A stretch of DNA of 64,000 nucleotides from Distichodus sexfasciatus (GCA_032718565.1 JAVGVS010000019.1:3584544-3648543), one strand, 5' to 3'. Positions 48,024 through 59,771 are shown, counted from the first letter of the stretch. The notes: generated from the sequence alone by a model not told the origin. Made by a program: numbers and translations.

Positions 48024-48588
48024 GTTTAAATTCCAGGTGAAGCATTTTGCTGACTTCTGGTATTTGGGATCATAGATCATGTGTGTTAAGGCCGATCAGC
48101 CGTGCAGCTGCAGTGTTTTTTAGTCTGACGGAGTTTGCTGCAGTGCACCTCGGTATTGCTGAGTCAGCACAGCAGCCAAGGGACCCTTTATTGCCGAGTT
48201 CACACTTAAGATTACATGACTTTTAGTCCCTGTTCCTCAGTGGGAGTGAGTCGACTCTAGTCTGCGGGTTTTGTGGCCGTCGGGCCCGGAAATGTTGTAG
48301 CGTTAACGGGACGCCGGCTCCCGTCTTTATGGTCATGACTGAGATTTTGTCATAGACTAGAGTCACAGATGATCAAACATCTCTGAATTTTAAGTATGCA
48401 CATTTTTTGAAATACTGAAAAAGACAAATATTTACAATCATCAACAGAGCACAGTACTTAAAAAAAGTACAGTATTACTGTGAGAATCAATTCTTTTACA
48501 GTGATATACTGTATTTTGTAATTAACATAGTGGACTGTAAGTATCAAATGCTGCAAATAATATTTGCTGTAAAATATGGGAAATAATG

Positions 48589-48688
48589 GCATGCAAACTC
48601 CACACAGAAAGGCCCTAAGGCCAACCTGGGGATGGAACCCAGGACCTTCTCGCTGTGAGGCAGCAGCTTTGCCACCGTGCCGCCCCTG
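48589..48688 (-). mobile_element. SINE head fragment (GGCGGCACGGTGG family)
   Basis: The reverse complement reads GGGGCGGCACGGTGGCAAAG, then the B-box region and GTGTGGAGTTTGCATGCC. Only the first 100 bp remain. Confidence 0.75.
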
Positions 48689-49009
48689 AACTAAACATAG
48701 GAACGTATAAATATTTTGCAGTTTATGTGCAGCTTTATATTGATATATTCCACTGTCCACGCATTCAGTCAAAAAGAATAAGACTAATTATAAGTACAGC
48801 CGCATGATTTGGGTGCAGTAAATCAAAGATGCACAGTGGAGCATATACAGCGAAGCACGTGTGTGTTTCAGTACATTTGTAAGACAATGAGGTGGCCATG
48901 TAATTTGAGATATTTAATTGATTTTCTGAGTGGGCTGAGATTTTTGATCATTTTATGGTCATGCTGCATTCCTTCTTGACCTTAAACAAGCGAGTAGTTA
49001 CAGATAGAA

Positions 49010-49230
49010 GTTTGTTGGGGCAGTTGGTAGCATAACGGATTCGGTGTTCACCCTGTGATCGGAAGGCCTCCCAGGACTGGTAAAGGTATCACCATCGCCA
49101 AGCACTACTCCCCATGCTCTGGCCATTTTAGCTGCCCACTGCTCCTTCACAGATGGGTCAAATGCAGAGGACACATTTGGTTGTGGTGCACTGTGTGCTG
49201 TGCTGTGTTCACAATGACAAATAATCGCAT
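49010..49230 (+). mobile_element. tRNA-derived SINE, third family
   Basis: A GTTGGTAGCATAACGGATTC head is followed by CCTTCACAGATGGGTCAAAT, GCAGAGGACACATTTGGTTG and the repetitive GTGTGCTGTGCTGTG end. It is the same family as 59772-60014 in reverse. Confidence 0.7.
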
Positions 49231-49384
49231 ACACTATTTTTTTAAACTCCAAATGTATCAAGTGCAGTGTATAACCTTATTAAGTTGATGTCACAGTGGA
49301 CAGAAAACATTTGCTTTTGTTTTTTTTTACTAATAAGACTATGACAGATTGATTGGTCAGTGTTTTTGCTTGTTATTCTTCTCA

Positions 49385-49628
49385 CAGCAAGGAGGTCCTG
49401 GGTTCGATCCACGGGTCGGCCGTGCGCTCTCCCTGTGTTCACATGGGTTTTCTCTGGGTGCTCCAGTTTTCTCCCACAGTCCAAATCTGTTAATCTACAT
49501 TGGCCTTATAAAGTGTGACGGTGAGTGTGTATGCCCTGTGCCCGCCCTGCACCTGTAGTCCTGGTACAGTCTCCAGTCTCCGCAATCCCGATAGAGATGA
49601 AGCAGTTCAGATAATGAATGAACGAATA
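49385..49628 (+). mobile_element. SINE (GGCGGCACGGTGG family), 5'-truncated and diverged
   Basis: AAGGAGGTCCTGGGTTCGAT (B box), GCTCCAGTTTTCTCCCACAG, CAGTCTCCAGTCTCCGCAA and the GATAATGAATGAACGAAT tail are recognisable. Confidence 0.7.
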
Positions 49629-50058
49629 GACGCCTGGAAGTGGTCAATGTTTTGTTCCCTTCTGCTTCTGTATGATGATGATGATGTTGATGATGTGCTT
49701 GATATATGTCTGATTTACACTTGATTCGCTGATTATTTCTGTTTTTATATTGTTAGATTGCTGCAGCGTTTATGTAATAGATGTGTGGTGTTGGGTTGTA
49801 TCTCTACAGCTTGGATTGTGTTCTGTATCAGCTAACGTTGGTTTTGACCCCTCGACCCCACTGTACAGTATGTCCCATTTAAAAGCACCTGCCCCAGATA
49901 CAGCACGGCCCAGATCACCATCACTACTGTTCACACCTTCCGCCCCTCTATCTTCTGCAATATAAAGGCTTTTAAGTTGGAACCCTTTTACCATTCATAC
50001 TGTAGTTAAATTATTATTATTTAATATTCATGCAGTACTGAATATTGCAATATTATAT

Positions 50059-50667
50059 GTGACCCTCCACAGCAAAACCAGTCGCTTGTCACAACGGAGG
50101 TTTCTGAGAAAAACGACCGTTTATGTTGCGTGGGGTAAAATTTTGGATTGTTTTGAAACAGTGGAAGGTCTATATTGTACTGTTGTGAATAAATTTCGCT
50201 GAAAAACTTACCCTTTCCATCCTAAAAACGTGACTTTCTTGAGGTGAGGAATTCAATTCCAGCAGAATGTTAAAAGTTTCTGTTTTGACCGCTCTACTTC
50301 AATATTTACGGTAAATCCACTGGTTGACTAGCGTGAAGATATTTCTCCGGAATCCATCTTCGTCTCCCGAGTTCAGTTAACCTAACGCAGGTAGGCTATC
50401 CATGTGGCTGTGAATGCAGCGTAGGCTACCGTAAATACAAACGTAGCCGCGACCGCACCAAGCGTCTGTGAGTGCTACGTCGATAGTCAACTTCATAGGC
50501 AGATTTCTCCGTTTCTCACTTGGCGTGACAGGAGAAACCCAACTGCTCTGAATGTTGATATCTCGTCATATGTCGTCCAATTCATTCGATATTGCCCTTT
50601 CATGAAAACAAAATAACTCAATTTTGAAAATTTGCGACAAGCGACTGGTTTTGCCGTGGAGGGTCAC
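50059..50667. mobile_element. Palindromic MITE of about 610 bp (GTGACCCTCCAC ends)
   Basis: ATGTGACCCTCCACAGCAAA then ACCAGTCGCTTGTC at the left faces GACAAGCGACTGGTTTTGCC then GTGGAGGGTCACAT at the right. The repeat spans about 35 bp with one mismatch. The interior is CpG-rich and non-coding. High terminal identity suggests recent mobility. Confidence 0.85.
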
Positions 50668-50724
50668 ATATGTAATCAACAACACAAAGCAAGTTTATAT
50701 TAGAGCTGTAATATTCAGTTCCTT

Positions 50725-50945
50725 TTTAGGACTCGGCTCCCGCTGAGTCACTCACTAAACTGATCAAAGACTTTAGACTCACTTCCAAATCAAAGGCAAC
50801 GTTTCAAGACAAAGCTACCAGAGTGGCAAAAATTTACTTTCAAGTGGCACTAGAGGAAGTTTACCGGCTGATACACTCTGTATGTGGTTTGGGGAGTGCT
50901 AACCCGCTCGTGTGAGTGATTCAGATTCGGCTGTATGTTTCCGGC
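50725..50945. repeat. Dispersed repeat, partner of about 20130-20500
   Basis: AAGACAAAGCTACCAGAGTG, CAAGTGGCACTAGAGGAAGT and TGTGGTTTGGGGAGTGCTAA match the reverse complement of the 20.1-20.5 kb copy. It begins about 60 bp after the MITE. Confidence 0.65.
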
Positions 50946-52143
50946 TCTAGAGGAAGTTAACCCACAGATTTACTCATGAATGTGTGTGCTACTGATTCCA
51001 CTGACACAAGTCCCGTAGATTACAAAGAGGATTCAACTCTGTAGGAAGTTCTTAGGATCCCTCTTTTGACTGTGGTGGTGCAAACGAGCTGTAAGTTATG
51101 AGATTTTTAGCAGCTATGCTTGCTACTACGGCTGTACTGATCGTGTAATGAGTTTGAAATGATTATAAGCGGTATGTACGTGACGGGGTTTATATTTTAG
51201 TCATGGTGTAGTTAGGACTCGATGGATTCGGGTTAATGGAGACCTCAGATTCATGACTCGTGAGTTATTTAATGGATACGGGTTATTCACTCAGTTGAGT
51301 ATAGATAATCCTCTAGATCTGTCACTATTGACTTTTAACAATTCATCTGTGGACTAATTGAATGATTGGTTGATTATTTCTAAATTTAGTACATTTTTCT
51401 TGAGAGAAATTTTACTGACTTTGTTCCTTTAACTTAGACCTTTAATTACACTGATCACAATTTACAACTGAAATGTTATATATTGTATTTATGGCATTTA
51501 CTGCACTAAGAACATTTCTCAAACACGTATTTCATGTATTTATCAGCAACCAGGACAAAAAATAACATAAAACCTCTCCAACTAATGGTGATTTGGGGTG
51601 GGTTTGCCTTTCTGGTGGTTCATCTTCCAGAAAAGCATCTGGGTGTTTTCTCTTCAGGTGCGTGAAGCACAGCTGCCTTTGTTTTGCTTTTTGTTTTTGA
51701 AACTTGCTTTTGAAGCTTTGGGTCTTTTCCCACGTTTACACTGAGCTGCTTGAGTGATTGAGTTGGACCAGCCACCAAGCTGTAAAAAATGTAGCGCTGA
51801 ATACAAAGGGACCATTTATAAATATTAAAGAAATAATATGTTAGAATAATTTGAGGCGATTTAGATATTAAGGTAAATAATGCATTGATTTACTATATTG
51901 ATGTTGGCGCAACAAGCTGTTATCTTACTATATCCACATTATACCATACATTATATATATACACACTTTATGAAAGAAATGTTTATTTGGTCAATTATGT
52001 GTCTGGCAACATCTTTGTCCAGAGAGAGAACATTCTGCTATGAACAGTATGATAGTGGCAAGCATGCAAAATTACACACAAACATTGTAATACTGAACAC
52101 ACGCTAATACTGGACTTTAAATGGTGAAGAAGCACAGTCTTGA

Positions 52144-52145
<2 letters not shown>
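50946..52145. other. No gene recognised
   Basis: AT-rich intergenic sequence without recognisable exons. Confidence 0.45.

Positions 52146-52206
<61 letters not shown>
52146..52206. repeat. (TAA)n microsatellite, about 20 units
   Basis: Uninterrupted TAA units. The Asn-rich and Leu-rich ORFs on the two strands are translations of it. Confidence 0.95.
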
Positions 52207-52207
<1 letters not shown>

Positions 52208-53671
52208 GATATGTAATGCAAATTTAATGAGCAAACATATGAAAACAAAACAAGACATACTTTTAGAACACTATAATTCATTTCAATACTCTCTAGCGTA
52301 CGTATATTCCATCAGTGCAAACATCTTTTAACTTCTTAATTCATCTCACGCCCGAGAATATTTTTATTTCAAACCTGTCGTTATCCTTGCGTTCCATTAT
52401 TAACTAACTTAATACATAACAGAGCAACTAAACTCATACCATATACATGGTACAACAGGTGGTGAATAAAATGTTGTAATAGAAAACATATCATGCAGTG
52501 TGTAATATTGATATGTGCAGCTAAGTAGCACGTGTGGACAGTGTCATCATCTAAATAGCTACGCTTGTACTATTTTCACTGAAGGATATGATCAGGGACC
52601 TAATAGTAGGCAGAGAGTCGCTCAAACATTAGACCTGACACTGTAAAGACATTAAACCTGTAATCTGAGGTTCCTAAATGCAGTTTGGGGATTGTATGTG
52701 TGTGTATGTGTGTGTGTGTGGAAGCAAATTAAACAGCTTGATTTAAAACTGTTCCTGTATAACCTTTTTTATACTGAATGTTTGTCCAGATTCTGTTTGA
52801 ATTATACGATATTATACGATAGCATATGCAAAAATATATATGTATCACTTTATAACGATGTTCGGTCAAACCTTCATTCACTAAAGAAGCACATTTGCTG
52901 AATATGTGTCATAGTTTGAGACTGAGATTGAGATCTAGATCAATGTTTATAATAATGCACAGTTCAGTCAGTTCTCAGGCACCAACACATCAATACACCA
53001 TAATCAAGTCCAAATATACCACAAACAAATAAAAGCCACAGTACCGACTGGTAGAAATAAAGGATTACCAAAAGAAATACATAGTTATTAACACAAAGAA
53101 GAAAATACAATATTGAGGATAGTAAATAGTCTAAATAACATCCAATATGTAAAGCAAAAACATTTCACAGACTGAACGTTAACGTAACACTTCATTTACT
53201 TCATTTAAGAACATTCACATTTAGTTGCAACTAAAGCTGGATGGATTTGGTGTTTACACTTTTGAATTTGGATTTCTTGTGCATTCACAAAAATAGATTA
53301 TAGGACACGTCAGTGTTATTTACTGATTTGATTTAAAAATACTACAAATGTATATTTTCCCAGTAATTTTCCCTGACTTGTCATGTTTTGTTGGCTAGGC
53401 CATTTTTCTAGGTGCATGTGCAAATAATTGTATTGTCTGATAGTGTGTGTGATGAATGTAAATGTGTATGTGCGTGTGTCTGTGGTGGTATTTCTGATTA
53501 TACACGTCTCATTACATTTATACATTTTAAAGTGACACTAATGAAAAAAAGTTATAATTTGAGTGTATTAAAGCATGCGAATGTGCTAATACTCGTTTAA
53601 GACAGCAAGCGATGGAGACTATGTTTGTTAAAGCGAACAGTGACATTTGCTACTGTTTAAGGTATTGTTCT
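52207..53671. other. No gene recognised
   Basis: AT-rich sequence with a short interrupted (TG)n near 52697-52720. Confidence 0.45.
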
Positions 53672-53977
53672 GCTCACTCACCCACAGGAAAGAACAGTGG
53701 ATCAAAACACTGACATAGAAGGTGCTCTTTTTGAATGTTAGTATAGAGCACCACACACTCACACATAGAGGGTGCGCCTGACCAGAATAACAAAATAAAT
53801 TCTTACAAATATTATCAAATTGGTCATATTTTGGCAGTAGGAGAAACAGTGTGCTTTATCAGGAATCAAAGAGACTCCCCTTTCATTAATCTCTTTCAAT
53901 ATCGACGCACATTGGCAGTAGCCAGAGGACACAAACGAAAACATCCCAAAAACAGCAAACAATATTGTTTGGATCAT
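53672..53977 (-). other. Candidate first exons of a small secreted protein, unidentified
   Basis: An ATG at 53977-53975 opens a 57-codon stretch with a convincing signal peptide (MIQTILFAVFGMFSFVSSGY). A short mature part follows with CQC and two further cysteines (KAHCFSYC). At about 53807 it runs into a strong donor (ATATTT|GTAAGA). A compatible small exon may lie at 53699-53672: acceptor TTCTATGTCAG, in-frame CFDPLFFPV, donor GTGG|GTGAGTGAG. No further exon was found. The CxC after a signal peptide recalls chemokines, but spacing and sequence do not allow assignment. AT-rich DNA readily yields hydrophobic ORFs by chance. Confidence 0.2.
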
Positions 53978-54116
53978 TGGCTTTCTTACTGTTGTAAACC
54001 TTAATACTCACATGGAAGATTCTGGAGTCCGGAGGCGTGCTCCGTTGTAGTTTTAACATCCAGTTATGGCAGTGACTAAGTTGTTTTTTGGACCTTTCTT
54101 AAGTGGTACACGTTTG

Positions 54117-54229
54117 TCAAGAATTAAAAGTAGAAGAGAGTCCAGTAATGGAGGATGACGCACTAAGAGGATGATGGTTCAAGCAAATTTCAATATAATC
54201 TTCATCTTCAGGCAGGTGCGGGAATGTTA
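54117..54229 (-). other. Candidate terminal coding exon, unidentified
   Basis: On the - strand an acceptor (CATCTTGTTTCAG) is followed by 36 codons in phase 1 ending at TGA 54119-54117. The peptide contains LPEDEDYIEICLNHHPLSAS and has a biased, protein-like composition with an acidic run before Tyr. Phase 1 acceptors suit Ig-family genes such as the neighbouring scn2b, so an alternative 3' exon is conceivable but unsupported. No upstream partner exon was found between here and 57081. Confidence 0.22.
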
Positions 54230-54598
54230 CTGAAACAAGATGCAGAAAAAAACATTGGAATTTAACTACTTCAGGAGAAGATGGTCTCATTACCATTTAA
54301 TATCAGAAAATTGACAGAGAAAATTTGATCAGATATTTGTTTAATGTTATATGTTTGTATATATAACTATAAAATAATTTGTTCATGAATATTCGTGCAT
54401 GAATATCAGCCTCTAAAATCAGTGAGAGAAACCCTCGTTCCCTTTCTCTTTGCTTTAAACCTTGCCTTCTTATCAAAGTGTCGACCTCAAACTAAATGAA
54501 CACAAATAGATACACTCTACATTCACAGAAACCTCATATTGGAATGCACGATAAAGTTGTGTTTTGCAGTGAGAAGAGATATTTCCTAATAAAATAAA

Positions 54599-55102
54599 TA
54601 GGGATGCACAATGATATCGGAATTGTATCAGAATATGCTGATAATTGCTTTTTTGAAGTCTTGAGCGATGTTCAGATTTGCCCGATATTTGATCTATTGT
54701 AAGCCAGAAAGGTAGCATTTATGTCAGGCATGTCCAAAGTTCTAGGTTGGATTTTATACAGCCCGTGTCATCTGTCTTAAAATCTATGCTGTTATTTTGC
54801 GTCAAAATTCCGTGCACACAGTGGAACGTCCATGAACAAAATCTCATCTCTGCCAGCACGTGAGCTCGAAACACCCTCACTCGATTCTACCTTGATGCTC
54901 ACTTGACTTGCTGCTGTGTAAGAAATATCAGAGCTATGACACTGTTTTTGTGCCAAAATTCTGAGCGTGAAGTAGAACTTTGGCCAGCAAAATATCTTAA
55001 CACGCTCGACTCTGCCTTCTTCATTTATCTGCACCGCAGATATAAGCATGAAAAACGTCGGATATCAGCATCGTTCTATAATTGCCAAATTGTGCATCCC
55101 TA
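54599..55102. mobile_element. hAT-type MITE of about 500 bp
   Basis: TAGGGATGCACAATGATATC faces ATTGTGCATCCCTA. The 8-bp flanks AAAATAAA (54591-54598) and AATATAAA (55103-55110) match at 7 of 8. Inside, further inverted pairs (GAGCGATGTTC-type) occur. ORFs at 54473-55103 are repeat sequence. Confidence 0.8.
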
Positions 55103-55730
55103 AATATAAAATTTGCAGACATTTTGGGAGCATTAGTAGCCTCTGTAGGATGGCAATCAGGATACAAAACTCACATCAGAATTCTCACATTAAAAATAAC
55201 AACTCCTAAGATCGAACGGCAATCAAACCTCTTCAGGCCTATTCAGCTTACATAGCTGTGTTTGCAGCTGCAGTGTTCCCAGGTGATTCAGACACATCAA
55301 AACTAGGTTATTAACAACGTCCTGAGGGTAAACTTTAGAGAACAACCTGCAGTGAAAATGTAAATGAGATGTCTAGTGATGTCGAGTGCAAATCCCCAGA
55401 AATGGTGAGGAACACCTAGCGCAGCGTCTGCTGTATAAAAATGGTTTCTGATGAGACAATTTGAAAATGACAACACACAAAAATGTTGCTCCGGAATGAA
55501 TTTGTAGCTTCGAAAGCATGTGAAGGGTTTTACTGAAAAATAAAACTGGACAGTGGAAATTAATCTGTTCCTGTGGCTATTTCACTTTGTAAAAATCTAG
55601 ACATACACACAATACAGTTCCATTATTGACTACTAAAAACTACTCACATCTTAAGCACAAACTCCTTTAGGTGCAGTAAATAACCTTAAATGTTATCGGA
55701 GTGCTGATTACATGACTACACGACTGACAT

Positions 55731-56064
55731 AGGGGCGGCACGGTGGCGAAGTGGTTAGCGCTGCCGCCTCACAGCGAGAAGGTCCTGCGTTCGATCCCCG
55801 GGGTCGGCTGTAGGGTCTTTCTGTGTGGAGTTTGCATGCCCTCCTCGTATTCCTCCGGGTGCTCCGGTTTCCTCCCACACTCCGAAAGCATGCACTATAG
55901 GTTCACTGGCCACTCTAAATTGGCCCTGTGAATGTGAGTGTAATTGTGTGAGTGTGTGTGCCCTGCGGTGTGGTGACGCCTGCCCAGGGTTGTTCCGAGG
56001 ATAGGCTCCGGTCCCCTCTTGCAACGCCAGTTGGGATTGAGTGGTTTGGATAATGAATGAATGC
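55731..56064 (+). mobile_element. SINE (GGCGGCACGGTGG family), nearly full length
   Basis: GGGGCGGCACGGTGGCGAAG, GCGTTCGATCCCCGGGGTCG, TCCGGTTTCCTCCCACAC, GGATAGGCTCCGGTCCCC and the tail GATAATGAATGAATGC. It is in the same orientation as 36671. Confidence 0.85.
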
Positions 56065-56199
56065 ATGTCTGACATAATCAGTGTTTTGGGATTTCTGTGA
56101 AGATTTATTTGAGCTCTTCAGCAAGGAATGGTTTTAAAACATCAATGTGTTTTGAAAACTAGACATTTCGGGGAATCTCTCTCTCTCTCTCTGAACAAG

Positions 56200-56592
56200 A
56201 CGCGATGTTGTTAACGTATTACTAACTACTTTAGCAACACTGTTAGTTGCTAATGTACACTATGTTAGTTGCTAATGTACACTATGTTAGTTGCTAACAT
56301 ACACTATGTTAGTTGCTAATGTACACCGTTAGTTGCTAATGTACACTATGTTAGTTGCTAATGTACACCGTCAGTTGCTAACGTACACTATGTTAGTTGC
56401 TAATGTACACTACGTCAGTTGCTAATGTACACTATGTTAGTTGCTAATGTACACTGTTAGTTGCTAATGTACACTACGTCAGTTGCCAATGTACACTACG
56501 TCAGTTGCTAATGTACACTATGTTGGTTGCTAACGTACACTATGTAACATTGTAATAACTATGTATCCATGCTTTTGGGAAACGCACCCCAG
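56200..56592. repeat. Fold-back element whose core has become a minisatellite
   Basis: About 14 copies of a 22-bp unit (GTTAGTTGCTAATGTACACT+AT, with 19-20 bp variants) run from about 56243 to 56545. The right end GCTTTTGGGAAACGCACCCC at about 56571-56590 is the terminus of the 28520 and 63867 family. The left terminus is degraded. Confidence 0.8.
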
Positions 56593-57080
56593 ATTTCTAG
56601 AACTAAAGTTAAGGTAATTTACAGCACTAGAGCAAGATTGTTCTTAAAATACAAAATGCAGTTAAAAAGTTAAACAATGTTTACAGCGCAATATAAACTA
56701 GTTAGTTTTACCAGAATGCGAAAGACGACTCTCCACTCAGCTTAAAGTCTTCGAGGTTAAGCCTGGTTAGGGCTGTCTGTTTGTAACAAAACAAGAATTG
56801 AAGAAGCATTATTCATTATGAAGCAATGCGTCTGACATACAGTCAATTTTGCTGCCATCTTATTTCAGCGCAAACATTACTAGCTTTTAGAAGGACATTC
56901 TTGTTAAGCATATTAAGGAAAAACATGCTGATTCATTCAGCCAGCCAAAAGCTACATCATCAAAATTCACAGAATCATAAAATCTATTTTCAGTCACTAA
57001 AACAAAGTCAATCCACAGTTTGTCCTAAAGTGCAGCTTTGTCTGTTACAAAATCACACACAAATGGGAGGGACGTGGTTC

Positions 57081-59718
57081 TTACTTGGTCCCTTCTTCTA
57101 TGCCCCCTTCACCATCGGTTTTACCCTCTTCCTCAATCTTCTGCTCGTCGGAGATGAGCTCCTGCTTCTTGTGCCTGCGCACACACTTCACCACCACCAT
57201 GGATAGAATCACTAGAGCCAGCATGCCCCCTATGGAGGCTCCGATGGCCACCGCGATGGTGGAGTCCCGCGGAGGAGGCACTGGACAGGAACGGCAGAAG
57301 AGAGAAGGTTCGCTTGGTCAGTTAATAAAGGACATAGAACAGTGTCTAAAAAACAGATTTCAGCAAATGCATCTTTCTTTATACCAGTCAGACATAACAA
57401 TATCAGCTGGTTACACAGCCACATGCAACGGTGACTCTTGACTGCCCGTGACTGTCCATGACCACAGAGTCACCAGTTTTCCTTCATATTGGGAACATCC
57501 CACGAGAGCTGCAGTTTTGGAGATGCTCTGACTCAGCTGGGAGAAAAGAGGACGTCTGTCTGGTCACCCTAACGTAGGAGATCTAGGTTTTGGTTGGTTT
57601 TTGTTCTTCAACAAATCACAAGATTACATGACAACTTGAGTATTTAAGCGTTTGACTTGAGTGTTTACTCCAGTCGTGTTTTGTCTTGTCTGGAAATCAG
57701 ACCAATTTAGGGTTGTTAAGCACTCAGAAAGTATAAAATATTAGTATATTAGTTTCACAGCACCTCTCTGGAGAAGAGCCTCAGCCAAAAACTCTGTGAA
57801 AATGTTCATTAAAAAATCTTTGCCTTTCTCCTTTTGAGGCTCAATCTAACTATTGAAAAGCTTGACAGCTGGAGGTCTCAAAGCTCTTTGCCATTTAATC
57901 CCCCTGAAGTTCTAGTCCGTGTAGAACAGTGAGAGAACGCCACAGCACAGAAGGTTTGGATGCTGAGCAAGAACAGCACACTCATCAATAAATAAGCAGC
58001 CTGCAAGTGCTGAATCATCACTTGTACCAGGCGGTGAGACAGCGCAGTGAGGTCAGCAGGTGGGATTCTGGCATGCGACAGAGTGTGGAGTAAAAAGATG
58101 GAGGAAGACAGCAAGTGAAATGTGCTTCTCGGAGCTGAGATCCGTGATATCAGTCTTTCAGGTATGATTCAGCGTGTGACGCACAAGACTCAATATCAAT
58201 GGCATGTTGATGCCATGTTTTTGTTGCCTTGTTTTCCCTCCAAGTTGCAGTATTTACTTACGTTCTGACACCACATATAGATGGATCCTCCCGAGACCTT
58301 GGATGCGATCGGGGGGGTTGCGGACATTGCAGTTATAGATTCCCTCATCGCTAGGCTGCACCCCTGATAGCTCGATGGAAAGGTCATTTTTGTCCAGATT
58401 CCCAACAAACTTGACCCGGCTCCCAAAGCGTTCTGTCCTCAGAGGAACTATGTGCTTACTCTTAAAGGTCATGAACTAAAAGAGAAAGAGAAAAAAAGTT
58501 GTAATAACAAGGAAGAACGGAAACATGACTTCATTAAAACACACAGCAACAGCATTTTTTACTTGCCCTCCTTTGATTAAAGCCATGAAACTTCAGAGAA
58601 TATTTCAGTCCTTCCAGGATTTCGCAGACCTCTTTTAGCGATTGTTGTGTCGTAAAATGCCTGATTTTGTGGCAGCTTTTCTAAACAAATGTTTTGAAAG
58701 GTGCGTTGTTTTTAGGCGTTTGCTGGAGCATATAAAAGTTGTGGAGAGAATACATGCGATTTCCTCCTTCATAATTATTCATTAACAGTTAATTAAAATG
58801 AAGGGAATAAAACCACTATGCACCCCGCAATGTGTTAGCGCCCGCCCAGGGTTGGTCCCCACCTCGCACCCGTAGTCCCGGGATAGGCCCGGGTCCCCGC
58901 AGCCCTGATAGGGATTAAGTGCTTCAGGTAACGACTGACCGACTGACCAAACCACTATTATTTGTGTTAACCTTTAACCATTCAGTTATTTTTGAAGGTA
59001 AATCACACGTTCCCTGCATCTTCCAAACGTAACAAGGAAGTGAGTTCGCCGATGTATGACTGGCAATGACTGGTTAAAAATTGCAGGAAAGTTGCCGTAA
59101 TTAGTCAAAATTGCAAGGCTGTGATGAATTTGCTAGGATTGGCTGAAGTTGCGTTGCGATCGCAACATCGCAAAATCCTGGAGGATCTGATATTTACACA
59201 ATATATTTGTGAGTGGCTTGAACTTCACATAAAATCAGATTCCAAAAATTTGGAGATATAAAGCAACTGATACTACCACTCCATTTCAGCTGGTCCTCAC
59301 CAAGTTTAACTCAGAGTCTGACGTTCAAATCACTGCCGCAACAAGAGCAGAAAGCTACATAACTTTAATTTGCTTTGAGAGGAATTAAAATGATCAAATG
59401 AGTAAGGCAGAAGCAAAATCAATACTTTCTTTTTGAAGTAGCTCATATTGTCATCAGTCGTCAAGCTCTTTGTCCAACACTCTTTCAAACATTCTTACTA
59501 GAGATCAATTGAGCTTGGTCTGATTTTTTGGTGATTTAAAGCTCTCCTTACAATCTCCTCTGTGTCGCTGACGTTCTCCTGGTAGGTCCAGTTCATAGCA
59601 AACTTGGTTTGGTCCAGTTTGTAGCAGGAGGTGAAGGTGCAGGAGATCTTCACTGTCGATCCGTTCAGTGCATTAATTTGGGGTTGCACAATCACATCCA
59701 TGGCAGAGATACAGGAGG
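57081..59718 (-). CDS. scn2b: Voltage-gated sodium channel beta-2 subunit, exons 2-4 (5' partial)
   Basis: Coding exons in transcript order: 59718-59552, 58475-58262, 57280-57081 (TAA at 57083-57081). The splice sites are GT-AG with phases 1, 0 and 1, identical to the scn4b pattern. Exon 2 enters in phase 1 and encodes SCISAMDVIVQPQ, so the mature N-terminus is probably the MDV. The Ig domain has CTFTSC, whose second Cys corresponds to the residue that bonds the alpha subunit in mammalian beta-2. NWTYQEN and DEGIYNCNVRNPPDR are highly conserved. Exon 4 gives RDSTIAVAIGASIGG, one TM helix, VKCVRR and an acidic tail ending EEEGKTDGEGGIEEGTK, close to human. About 193 residues are visible (human total 215). 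The signal-peptide exon should end in phase 1. I did not find it between 59.7 and 64 kb, so it may lie outside the window. Confidence 0.93.
58812..58950 (+). mobile_element. SINE 3' fragment in scn2b intron 2
   Basis: GCGCCCGCCCAGGGTTGGTC, CCGGGATAGGCCCGGGTCCC and GATAGGGATTAAGTGCTTCA match the 3' half of the GGCGGCACGGTGG family. The tail has drifted to GACTGACCGACTGACC. Confidence 0.7.
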
Positions 59719-59771
59719 CTGGAAAAGAACAACATTTATATCATAATATTTGAAAGTGAGTGATTATTTCT

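Noticed and set aside
52140..52331. Poly-Asn ORF and opposing poly-Leu ORF
   Set aside because: Direct translation of the (TAA)n microsatellite.
52146..56592. CRISPR array or phage-like repeat array
   Set aside because: The tandem units at 56243-56545 have no spacers and the context is a vertebrate genome; this is a minisatellite.
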